Shown: piece after piece, positions 25,746-35,910 of the stretch | Numbering within the stretch: position 1 is the stretch's first letter | How the letters are laid out: each line of letters starts with the position of its first letter | Source of the DNA: Bolinopsis microptera | Taxonomy: Eukaryota; Ctenophora; Tentaculata; Lobata; Bolinopsidae | DNA length: 64,000 nt | Assembly (NCBI RefSeq): GCF_026151205.1 | Contig: NC_087083.1 | Location: 6,302,460 to 6,366,459 of the forward strand | Direction of reading: 5' to 3' | Translations under genes and position numbers: made by a program | The notes under the pieces: generated by a model | The model's database searches: none | Told to the model about the DNA's origin: nothing | The model's input: the letters and a program-made list of their open reading frames with translations, nothing else

Positions 25746-26910
25746 ACTTAACAACAGTGCATTATTAGGAATTTCTTCAAGTGCCTGCATTTTGAGATTA
25801 GCTCGGTCCTGCTGTTGATGGACTTCGGGTTTTTGATGATGATGAGCTTTTCTGTCAGGCACAAGTTGCACGTTTTCACAATTTTTTATCTCGTTAACAA
25901 AATTGATTGGGTAATCAATGGTTATCCAATCACTAATCATGTGACAGCTTGTTACAACACCGTAATTGGGCTCTCTCAACGATTCCCATAATGCGGGAAA
26001 ATGTAATTTGAATGGCCAAACACAATCCAATACAATTTAGCTCCATCCAATTATTCAATTCCTCGAATGAGCGATAATAGCAAGTCATATCAGAAAAAAA
26101 AACTCAATCAGGAACTCATTGACTGAGCTATAAAGGCCTGACTTTTGGCCCCAATGGCGACAAAGAATGTTTAGGCTGGAAAATCTCAAGCTTGTTATGG
26201 CAGGCACAAATAAACAGGATTTAACTGTACTATGTGATTGGAGAAACCAGTAACATCGGACATCCATGTCCATTGTCCAGAGCACACGTGCTGTATATAC
26301 TTGATATTTTGATAAATTTATATGAGGTCTTGTTTATACTAGCACTGTTCTTTTTTATACTAAAGATATATTATGAGGTTTAAGAATCATTAAAACCACA
26401 AATGATTTTGGTTTGAAATTATAAGGGGATTGAAATCAAAATACAATTGACCTATGTAGAACATGAAATAAATAGCACGTCTCGCTTACTATCTAGGCTA
26501 AATGTACTGATCGCACTACGCACACAATTCTTTTGTTTTCACTCAATCAAAAACGATGCAACAAGTTGGAAATAAACTTAACATTTTGAAATAAAAGAAG
26601 AGTTTAACGATGCCAAAGTCCGTCGTAAGCTGAGCGAAAAGAGAATAGTAATAAATAATTTAGGTATGGATTTGTGAGCATTAAACTAGCTAGAGCTATA
26701 CGTCAATTATTTTAGGATCTAATAGATAATATTATAATCAATAGATTTGCTATGGAACTTAACGAATTATGCTTTTACGAATTAGCTAAAGTCGTTAAAC
26801 AAAGAGTTTATCGTTTATTGAACAGCGCATTCAAAAACGTAAAAGTATATCAATGAAAAAATATGAAGTTGCACCAAATATAAAAAATTATAATAACTCG
26901 ACGTTATCGA
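25746..26910. other. Unassigned sequence between LINE scrap and macrosatellite
   Basis: AT-rich. Two stretches look less random than their surroundings but are not recognised: a 96-codon minus-strand frame at 25740-26030 and a 41-codon plus-strand frame at about 26134-26256 containing DFWPQWRQRMFRLENLKLVM. They may be remains of a mobile element. From 26290 to 26910 nothing is recognised. Confidence 0.4.
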
Positions 26911-27408
26911 AAAACTTTAGAACATAGAAGATAGAAGATGAATATTGAAAATATGTCATTATATAGCATTTGAAAAACATGCAACAAATAAGTTAGTTTA
27001 AAGTTATTTCATGCCACAAAATCACACGACAGGATCATGTAACTTTGACTAATTATTAATTAAATTCCTAACATTAAGAATTTAGTCCCTACAGCTACAA
27101 TTTTAACTTTCTCTTTACAATTTCGTTGTCCCGATCGATACTTAATGTTAAAGATTCGAATTAAAATTGAAGTATCATTTTAAAGATTTATCTGTTTGTT
27201 TGTGACTTTGTTAATCAAACCAAGTCACCACAATCATTTTTCAGTTGATTAGCAAGTTTAAAAGTTCCCTAGATAAAAAGATGTTCGTGGCCAGCACGAT
27301 TCGCCTAAACTTAATGAAGTCCAGTCGCTGGATTTCCGGAACACGAAGGTTGTGCAGTCAAGTGGAGTGGAGTAGAGTGCTGAGCGTTGCAGTGATGAAA
27401 TGATGACG

Positions 27409-27517
27409 TCACGTTTCACCGTCCGACACGGCCTCTTGAATCTCGCTGGGCACCAGGAGTAATTCACAACATTTCACCTTGTGCTCCGTGCTGTTGTCTA
27501 TGGGGTTATGTCGCATC
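27409..27517 (-). other. Candidate exon with CCEL motif (B)
   Basis: On the minus strand a good 3' splice site (TTTTAATTTCAG, ending 27518) is followed by 35 open codons from the ATG at 27516 to a TGA at 27409-27411. The product contains NSTEHKVKCCELLLVPSEIQ. Base composition is richer in GC than the flanks. Not recognised; it could be a terminal exon or chance. The stop overlaps a TGACGTCA site. In copies 3-5 a one-base loss at a CC pair shifts the frame, which may be sequencing error. Confidence 0.35.
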
Positions 27518-28110
27518 CTGAAATTAAAACACTCGTCAGAGAAGAGATAATTTTAATTGTGAGTTCTGTAAAACAAGGGGATATGGATCATAGAGATCAG
27601 TCGATAACCATACACTTAATTCATATCAACGAGTTCAATACGCTGTGAGTAACACGAAATGAAGGAACATCTTCAAACTACTACTAAATTTCTTGTTGTA
27701 CACCCGTTTATGTGAAATGTTCAATTTGGTTTTGTCTCCTGTAGAAATCGGGTAAATGTCAAGTAGGTCAAACAATTAAAGTCACAGCTAAGTGGTTTGC
27801 AATAAAACTACTTTACTACTTTGAGTACATAAAATAATAAAATAACTGTAAGCATATAGATATCATACCAGTCAGTTTGAAGTCTGTACAATCTGTCCAA
27901 AGTAAGCTTATTTATTTGTGTTCGGCCGTCAGTAAAAAATGATCGGGTCAAGAATAAAGAATGTCACCTGATTTGAAAACAGTTGGACTTCTTTGACAGG
28001 CGTGTAGTCAAAAGTCGAAGTTCCGGCTAAATGAACTGCAGTAATTGTCACTGGCAGGCTTAAACAACAAGTCACCTGCCAACTGAACAGTTCACATGGT
28101 TCATAACCAG

Positions 28111-28136
28111 CGCGCGGGCTTTTTAAACGACGCGCG
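28111..28136. promoter_or_regulatory. CpG-rich block around TTTAAA
   Basis: CGCGCG at 28111-28116 and again at 28131-28136 flank TTTAAA at 28122-28127. The arrangement is recognisable in copies 3-6 of the unit despite their noise. It resembles a core promoter but no transcript start can be shown. Confidence 0.35.
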
Positions 28137-28454
28137 CACTGATTTGCGCATGAAAAGACGTAACAGTATTACCGCGTATTCCAGCGAGTTGCTTAATCAA
28201 ACCTACAGTTGCAGATCTGTAAGTTAGTCAGTAAAAGTTGGGAACGCTTCAAGAATATACCAATAATTCGGTCAATCTCAATTATCAATCAGTCGTACAA
28301 AAACCACAAAGGCAGTAAATAGGTAGCCTAACTAGTTCCTTCAAAGTTCTGTCGGTAAAATTATCATACAGCTCCAAGAAAAGCAATTCTAATCTGATTA
28401 TAAAGTGACAAAACTTGACAAAAACAATAAGATTTAATCGCATTAATTTTGCCC

Positions 28455-28599
28455 TTAATTCTTAACCCTGTCACAGTCTTTTTTCTCGTTGATCTTATCG
28501 ATAAGAGCTTCAATGATCCCGTCACTTTGATCGAGAGCAATCAGCTCGCAACATCTTATTCGATACTCCAATTTACCGTCAAGGAAGTCAAGTCTGTAT
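28455..28599 (-). other. Candidate exon with CCEL motif (A)
   Basis: After a 3' splice-like CCAAACCTACAG (ending 28600), the minus strand is open to a TAA at 28455-28457 and reads RLDFLDGKLEYRIRCCELIA followed by a charged Asp/Lys-rich tail. Its EYRIRCCELI aligns position by position with EHKVKCCELL of the candidate exon at 27409-27517. No clear donor site is seen, so it may be a last exon. Function unknown. Confidence 0.35.
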
Positions 28600-30944
28600 C
28601 TGTAGGTTTGGTAATTGTTACTTTTGTAACAGTTATTGTACGTCAATTTCTGTACAGCGGGGTGAAGCGGAAAGTGCTTATCTTGACTTCTAGCACGTTC
28701 ATTTTCTCTATAGCGAGACAGCGAATAAAAAGAAAAATATTGCAGGAATTCACTGTAATCATGTAATACGTTTTAACTTTAGGTATTCTACGGTAATTAC
28801 ATTTCTTTAGCTTTGAAAATATTTCACATAACTACAGCCACTAGCCGATGTTTGCAATTCAATACTAAATGAACTGTGTGCTACAAAACGCAATGATCTC
28901 GAGACACGGAAATGATTGTGATTTTAATTACAAATGCTCAAATGACTCCAAAAATACATAAACAAGGCCACTACTTCACTTTACTTAACTTAACTTTAAT
29001 ACACGTTTTTATAAAGCAATGAAAAAACCTGCATATTTCTGCTCCCCTTTTATTAGTATCCAGGTAAAATTTATCGAGTATAATATTTTGAATTTTGTGC
29101 CCCGGGATAGCTTAATCAGTCGTGTCTAAGTAGCCCCACTTAAACCGTTATTCAAAGATAGTCTGATAGTGATGTCTGATAAGAGTATGAATTACTGAAT
29201 TGCATTTTAGAGACAATGGTTTAATCGGGAAGAATTATCTCTGATTTCAGTCGAGTCTAGGACTAATCCTGTTACAAAATACTAAATACTCTAAATTCTG
29301 TTCAAGTATTATCTGACACAATTCCAAGTAGTTTCCTTGTGAAATGTTCCCTGAATTGTAGCTAAATCTCGATAAATGTCATCTTATATTATAGCAGTGG
29401 AGTAAAAAAGGTCATCACAGCTACAGGGCTGCGTCATCGTTATTTAGAGGTTAAGAGGGGTCCGATAGGATTCTAATTACGAAGATTAAAACTCGCAGGT
29501 TGCACAGAAATCGCGAAATATCTTGTCCGCATGTCACACGATTCTTTATAGTCTGTAAGCCATGACTCGCGATTAATCAAAATATAAAATTGGCAGTGAA
29601 TAGTGATGGAAGAAAACAATCAATTTAGCCTGATCATTAACGCAAAATCTGTGAAATTTTTGTGTCATCACAATAATTTTTATATTTGGCTTCAGTGGTG
29701 ACTGGTGGCAGAAAACCTGCTAATATGAATCATCGTGAAAAGACTTGAAAAGTAGCAGTTCACACGGAGTTTTAAACAACAATTCGTGTTAAACATTTGT
29801 GCATGGTACTTAAAGTAGCTGTGAATAAAATGGATTTCCTTGAGCCGTGATTCTATGAAGCAGAGCTGAGAAATATTTAAAACCAGCAGTTCCGAAACGG
29901 CCGGACCCAGAACGCTGCGTTCATGCTAAAACATCTCGAGTTGATTACTCTAGTGGCAGTTTTAAAGTCTGGAATTTACGAACACCCGAGCTGGATGGCC
30001 AGGACATTAGTCGTGGTACATTTATATCGACACACACTTAACCTTCTCCCAGCTACCGGAATTTCTAACCTCCCGAAACTCCTGTAACTCGTGCTGCAGT
30101 GAGGCTACAGCTTCTAATCATTGGCACTGGTATCCTACTTGATTGCAACGCTGGAAATCCCGTATAGAAACATACCAGAATCAATATGATCAATCCCAGG
30201 AGTGCTATATATAGACGCAGAAATTATTAAGCAGTCAAGTGTCTAGTGTCTACGCTATAATATCGACATTATAATGCTGCAGTTGTCATTGCAATTCGTC
30301 CGGGTATGGTAAAATCATTTTAACAGATCCTGATAACCGAAGATGCGTCACTGATATCATCAGCAAACCATCACATACGCTATATTTCAATATCAGGTGT
30401 CCTTAGTCTTACTACGTGTTGTATCCTTGAGATTAGGTTTAAAATAATGTTTATTCAATAGAATAAGGCAACATAAATCACCACAGCGGTTACAGCGATG
30501 TTGAACATCTGACTCTACCACAGTGGAGGTGGTGGATCATGAGATTTGCATATTTGGTGCGTCACTTCTGGAACCTGATTGGTCAATCACTAAAATGTGT
30601 AAAATAAATTTGCCCAGGTATTGGATAGTACTTCATTCCACCTTCAGCTTACAAATTCTGGGGAATTTCTGTCCTCAAACATTCAGGTATTTTCCGAATA
30701 TTTTTGGGACTAGAACACCGGCCCTACACAGCAATGAGGAGTATTTCGCCAAAAGAGAAGGCATGCGACACATCAGGCCCTACAAAACTTTTACAGATAC
30801 CTTCCGACATCTATACATCAATATATCCAGCTATTGATCTCCATCAAAAGGGCCAATTGATATCGAATTGATCATTCAATATAAAGGGTGGTGACGAAGA
30901 GTTAGTACTTAGTATGCTTAAATAGATGAGGACGATGAAAGTTG

Positions 30945-31069
30945 CACGTGCACACAGTTCAATACTCCAAATCACGTGACACTAGCTGCCAAAGCCACGT
31001 GACAGTGACCCAGCAACAGGAAGTGTGTATCTAAGCCGCGAGAGAAGATCAAAGAGTTGGAGACACGTG
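30945..31069. promoter_or_regulatory. Cluster of four CACGTG E-boxes
   Basis: CACGTG occurs at 30945-30950, 30973-30978, 30996-31001 and 31064-31069; the second and third sit in CACGTGAC contexts, the form bound by bHLH-zip factors of the USF/MITF/TFEB type. Counterparts exist in most other copies of the unit. Expected chance frequency of a given 6-mer is about one per 4 kb, so four in 125 bp is notable. Confidence 0.5.
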
Positions 31070-31158
31070 AGGCGTGGAAGAATGGGGCCACGACGACTAC
31101 TTTTAACTGCCCCAGAATGAAATGCACTTAAAGTGGGGGTCAACGGAAACGTCAAACC

Positions 31159-31272
31159 ATGTTTCAGGTTTCAGTAAACTTCTGTATCGTCCTGTTTCAG
31201 CGTTGTAGCAACTTATCCGGGCAGAGCGAGACGACGCGAGGAGATGAGGTTGATAAATTTGTCACTCGATAA
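31159..31272 (+). other. Small open frame downstream of the E-box cluster
   Basis: 37 codons from ATG 31159 to TAA 31270-31272, including CSNLSGQSETTRGDEVDKFV. A strong 3' splice-like sequence (TCCTGTTTCAG, ending 31200) lies inside it, so only the part after 31200 may be an exon. Parts survive in other copies (for example SETTRGDEV at about 63450). No family recognised. Confidence 0.25.
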
Positions 31273-32257
31273 CTTGTCGTAATCTGTTCCCATTATCAGT
31301 AATTTGTCCATATTACATAATTACAACTACTCAGTACTCCTTTTTCACCCCACACCCTATTTTTCATCCAACTCTTAGAACTCCTATCTCCACCATACCA
31401 TAGTTCAGTTTAAGTGGACCAATTAAAAATGAAGACCCTTAAAATATTAAGTCGATAAAAATCTAGCCCTAGATTTTAGATATTTAATGTGTTTAATAGC
31501 ACGGACCATCTGATGCAAATTATTTCCAAATTACGGGCGATTATCTTAAGTGTTTGGATATTAACTTCAGGAAGGATAAATATTGGAAAGTAAATGTTTT
31601 ATGCGGAGTTTCAGGTAGGCAAATAATGTGATCTTTATTTGTAGGTCTATCACATTCTTTATATCACTTTCTTTATATAGCACAATCAAGACACCAATAT
31701 TGGTTAACGTATAAAAAGCAAAATCTTCTACCAATAGTTTGAAAAACTCGACCTCAACCCAACAGAGATAAAATCGATTCTTGATCAGTTAAGAATATCT
31801 AAATATTGATTTAAGTGTTTATAGATCAGTCGAGTTATTCAAACTTTGTTTAACAATAACACATTGCAACAAACGAGACGTGTAGGTCCACACAATAGTA
31901 TACAGCGACACCGCGGTGAACTTACGTCACAAAAATTAATAAGTTATGAAACGAGATCTTTACAAATCCCTGTTTACCATAATGTTTGTATATAAGTATT
32001 CTTTAACATCCTTTATATTTATAACGTGTACAGTTAAAAATAAAAATTCTTTCTCTTGCGACCCAAAAATCATGTTTCCTAAATTACTGTTTAATTCCGA
32101 CATTATCCCTGAAAACCATTAACTTCAACAATTAAATTAAATATTGAAGGAGGAATTAAGATCGAATCTTAAACATAAACAAGGCCATCTCAAATATATA
32201 CGAAAGATACATCATCAAGCAGGGGTGTACACACAACACCCCTTTACAAGTCAAACT

Positions 32258-34081
32258 CTCAAACAATCTATCTGGCCGAAAACATCTTCTAAATCTAAGC
32301 TTTTTGGCTCTAGAACAATCAAGAAATAACGTAAAAATAAAAATGCAAAAATGTAATGTAGCAAAGTTTATATATGAATAACCTAAGTAAAAATCATCAG
32401 ACCCAAGTAGGCCAGCATGTCGAATAGCTGATTTCAAAATAAGATGGAACGTTTTGTACCGACTTCAGCTCTTTAAATCATCAAAAGTACTATAAATCTT
32501 AATCTTTTCCATCGCTATACGCTAACAATACCACATAATACCATGAAGATTACACGCTCACAGCGCATTGCACGTGCAAAAATACTTTTAATGATAAACA
32601 GATCGTGCCAATGATGGCATCTTTACAAAATATTTCATGTGGTATTGCTGGAGCCTTGATCGATCTATAATATATAGACCTTTTGAAATAGCATAGAATT
32701 TTACTTATTAAGTTATTTAGTTTATAATATATTATTATGAAGTTGTAAATTTAGGTTCCAAATTCTTAACATCTTTGCAAATTGCTGTGTTTTTTTTACA
32801 AAAGGAATGATTTTTTGAGTTTTAATCTACTGCTAGTTTGACTCAAACAAGTTAAGAAAATCTTAGTTCATCATTAAATTCATTACAAATAAAATAATGA
32901 AATTAACCAAGGAACCGAGCTTAGCAGATTGCAAAGATGTCGATTATAGTACCAAACATATCATATTCTAATATAATATTATATTCAAGTTATCATATAT
33001 TAACGATGAGGCAGAGCATGCGCTGCAATACCGTCCAAACTCAACTCATTAAATTAACTACATTAGTTAACCATTTGGTTATTTTCGGAGTTCACTTGAC
33101 TATGATAGTGTAAAATAATCCATTTATAAGGGTCGTTGAAACGCTACACTTCAGCATTTTTGATATTGAATAACTTTACGAGCTCTGATAAAGCCGAGGA
33201 ATTATTTAATTAATATATTAAAATTCAGTGCATTTCTAAATTTTTCAGTTCATTGAGGTTACATGTTCAGAAATTAACATTTGTTTGTCATTAATTAGTG
33301 ATAGCGTTTCAACGTCCGGGAAGAATGTGCAGAATTTTCTGGGAAATTGTTAGGAATTTCATAACAAGGGGCGAATCAAGCAAAATAAATTCAAAACACG
33401 TAAAAATAGGTGTCCAATGTAGGTAATAATTAATATGTGTCAGTTCCACAATGGAACGAATTACAAAACTTCAATTCATGCAAGGTCCGTAATCTGTTTG
33501 GCGCTGTTTGAGGGACGATATTATAATTGCAGAACGAACGTATTACTAATATAGTTTTTGAACTGTTTCATTCTTGTTTGAACGATTCGTCGTTATGATG
33601 CCCATAGCGGCAAAGCAAACTTCACTATTTTGTCCGAAACGAAATAAGTATTTATATACTCAGACTTAGTAACAACATGAAACGTGCATACTATGGCGAG
33701 GAAGTTGTGCGCGCACACGTGCGCTTTCCTCCCCTCTTAAAATCTTTTCATCAGACTAATAAATATATAATTCATCGCTGCTTGCAGCCATGAAAGGAGC
33801 GTCTTGGAGTTCATTACAATATGTACAGTGTCATCTGACTTTCGCTTTCGTGATGACGTCACGTGATAGTGATGACGTCACGTGGTTTGACGCAGCTGAT
33901 GACGTCATGTGAGCTGTCATGTGAGGACTATCTCCCTTTCAAGGTTCACGTAAGTGAGCTTCAGATGTGGATGTTAGAATTAGCTCGCAGCAGTGCACTT
34001 TGTACTCAAGTAGGGCGGTATTTCCCACCTGCCTGCGGTGTCTGAGGAATACTTCCATTAAAACTGTGTGAAACACTTCTT
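32258..34081. other. Start of the non-repeated 7.5-kb segment
   Basis: AT-rich DNA that is absent from the other macrosatellite copies. No gene, RNA or mobile element is recognised. A dense cluster of CRE and E-box sites lies at its right end. Confidence 0.5.
33854..33907. promoter_or_regulatory. Three CRE (TGACGTCA) sites, two fused to CACGTG
   Basis: TGACGTCA occurs at 33854-33861, 33873-33880 and 33900-33907. The first two overlap CACGTG (33860-33865, 33879-33884), forming the composite GATGACGTCACGTG twice, 19 bp apart. CRE sites are bound by CREB/ATF factors; the E-box by bHLH-zip factors. Confidence 0.55.
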
Positions 34082-34347
34082 GTTACAGTTACAGTTACAG
34101 TTACAGTTACAGTTACAGTTACAGTTACAGTTACAGTTACAGTTACAGTTACAGTTACAGTTACAGTTACAGTTACAGTTACAGTTACAGTTACAGTTAC
34201 AGTTACAGTTGGAACTACAGTTACAGTTACAGTTGGAACTAAAGTTACAGTTACAGTTACAGTTACAGTTACAGTTACAGTTACAGTTACAGTTACAGTT
34301 ACAGTTACAGTTACAGTTACAGTTACAGTTACAGTTACAGTTACAGT
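34082..34347. repeat. Hexanucleotide (TTACAG)n microsatellite
   Basis: About 44 copies of TTACAG with two GGAACTA-type interruptions near 34210 and 34235. Open frames on both strands (Leu-Gln and Asn-Cys repeats) are artefacts. Confidence 0.97.
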
Positions 34348-34373
34348 CAGTAACAGGGCTACAGTTACAATAA

Positions 34374-34428
34374 TTAGAGGTACAACAAAAGTATTGAATA
34401 ATATTCAATACTTTTGTTGTACCCCTAA
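34374..34428. repeat. Perfect inverted repeat (hairpin)
   Basis: Bases 34379-34423 form perfect 22-bp arms around one central base, starting GGTACAACAAAAGTATTGAA. The pairing extends four more base pairs outward past one mismatch. It lies about 30 bases past the TTACAG microsatellite. It may be a palindromic mini-element or a hairpin-forming site; no target duplication was identified. Confidence 0.9.
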
Positions 34429-34471
34429 ATATATTCAATGAATATGGGATAGAACTGGACAAAAAAAGGCT

Positions 34472-34513
34472 TAACAACTTAATGATAACAACTTAACGAT
34501 AACAACTTAATGA
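34472..34513. repeat. 14-bp tandem repeat, three copies
   Basis: AACAACTTAATGAT repeated three times; the middle copy has C for T. It is followed by AACAATAACAATGAC. Confidence 0.8.
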
Positions 34514-34818
34514 TAACAATAACAATGACATTAATATTTGATTAAGCCTTTAATCACTCCCTAAGAGTGTTGGCATAACAATAACATTGTCAAAACGGTA
34601 TAAACGTGCAGATAATATTATAACATTATGCAAATAACATTGCAGGGCAGCTTTATAGTTGATATTGAAATGTTGATAGTATGAGGTGTTTATTTTTGAC
34701 ATGATCATCATAGCAGCAGACATTACGGCACGTGAAATCAAATCTAATTTTGCAAAAATGAAAATTTGGGTGTTATTGACCACAGCTCTATCTGTTAAAG
34801 ACCGGGTGCACTATTTCA

Positions 34819-34855
34819 TCTTTTAAAATCTTTTAAAAGATTTTAAAAGATTTTT
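34819..34855. repeat. Short palindromic AT repeat
   Basis: Overlapping self-complementary units of TTTTAAAATC and AAAAGATTTT. Likely low-complexity DNA able to form small cruciforms. Confidence 0.7.
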
Positions 34856-35740
34856 CGGGAAATAAATCTCTAATTTCAATGTTATGCACTTCGGCAGATC
34901 TGATGACAAAAGAGTAATTGTAAATTATGGAGGTAAATCCAAAACTAGGTCCACAAACGCCAGTCCGAAACATACATTACTGCAGGAGAGACCTGATTAA
35001 GTACTGAAGGAGGCGGGAAAAAAATCGCACAATTACTGTGACATATGATTACTTGACCGGTAGGGTGTTTACTAGGGTGAAATTGCAATTCTATTCGATC
35101 AACCGGCAAACTTAGGTCCGTCAACCGGTCAGTATTTCGGAGGACAGTAAGTATTGCGGAGGAGGGACGTTGGAAGAAAATTCTTGATTGAACGGGGGAC
35201 AAACAAGATACGATTTCGGACTTTGGTGCCGGGCAGTTGACACATGAATGAGGGTCATTACGTTTTACAGTCGGAGGAATGTTGGATTCAGACCTGAATT
35301 CTCATTCATGAAGACGGGAAATTTGATGCACGTTCGTGAGATTTTTTTTGCGGGAAAATAATGATGTCGGAACAATGGCTTATAGTTGAATTTACTGAGT
35401 TGCATAGCGTGGTGTTAATACTCTAACGTGATTGGCGGATGTAGGACAGTATTGGAGCTGTGATTTGTGGATGATAATCACGTGGGTGTCACGTGACCCG
35501 AGTGAGCGTGACGCAGGGCTCCTCACAACACAGGAGAAGAAACAACTACCAGTAATTACAGCTCTGTCACTAACATGCAGCCGCGCAGGCACTTCACCAC
35601 CATGTCGCTCCTTCTTAGGAATTTAGTTCAAATTGCATATTCATCAAGTTCGTGAGTGTGGTGGTGAAAATACCGCATCCTTACCTCAACATTCTCTGAA
35701 CCTCGTGCCAGTGGAATTATGCACCAGACTGGGATAGTCT
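34856..35740. other. Non-repeated DNA, no gene assigned
   Basis: Moderate GC content with several short open frames on both strands, none recognised. Two CACGTG sites 11 bp apart (35479-35484 and 35490-35495) begin the E-box-rich stretch that continues to about 35910. Confidence 0.4.
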
Positions 35741-35860
35741 AGAGCCAATGAGTGCTGCTGATTTTGATCACGTGACAATGAGAGCCAATGGGAGCCGCTG
35801 ATTTTGATCACGTGACAATGAGAGCCAATGAGTGCTGCTGATTTTGATCACGTGACTTGA
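35741..35860. promoter_or_regulatory. 40-bp triple repeat with CCAAT and E-box
   Basis: Three copies with an exact 40-bp period start at 35741, 35781 and 35821. Each has AGAGCCAATG (CCAAT box) and TGATCACGTGAC (E-box) in the same order. A fourth, unaligned CCAAT/CACGTG pair (GACCAATGGGGCACGTGG) follows near 35891-35908. This is the most promoter-like arrangement in the non-repeated segment, but no exon could be tied to it. Confidence 0.6.
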
Positions 35861-35910
35861 TATTTTGCCGCGTGGGCTGAGAGCACTAAGGACCAATGGG
35901 GCACGTGGTG

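Larger units (their letters stand above)
26911..32257. repeat. Macrosatellite unit, copy 1 (5.35 kb, clean)
   Basis: A full unit beginning AAAACTTTAGAACATAGAAG and ending CCCTTTACAAGT. The same end-to-start junction recurs between later copies near 42930, 48346, 53673 and 59122, which fixes the unit boundaries. No reverse transcriptase, transposase or terminal repeat is visible, so a tandemly amplified genomic segment is the best description. Conserved internal landmarks are a CpG-rich block around TTTAAA (28111-28136), exon-like segments near 27.5 and 28.5 kb, and a CACGTG cluster at 30945-31069. Confidence 0.95.

Noticed and set aside
29100-29160. tRNA-like stretch GGGATAGCTTAATCAGTCG (A-box resemblance)
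   Set aside because: No B-box (GGTTCGANTCC) downstream and no cloverleaf could be drawn.
29480-29567. Minus-strand exon-like segment reading YKESCDMRTRYFAISVQP
   Set aside because: Has an acceptor-like CTTACAG but is short, without donor, and its likeness to the CCEL segments is too weak.
30523-30837. 104-codon plus-strand frame in macrosatellite copy 1 (contains EEYFAKREGMRHIRPYKTFT)
   Set aside because: Partly present in other copies, but with no splice sites, domain or start context; kept only as a possible by-product of repeat conservation.
26911-32257. Idea that the 5.35-kb unit is an LTR retrotransposon or Helitron
   Set aside because: No terminal repeats, no polymerase, protease, integrase or Rep/helicase motifs, and exact head-to-tail joins.
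34058-34477. Frames of Asn-Cys and Leu-Gln repeats on opposite strands
   Set aside because: Direct consequence of the TTACAG hexanucleotide repeat.
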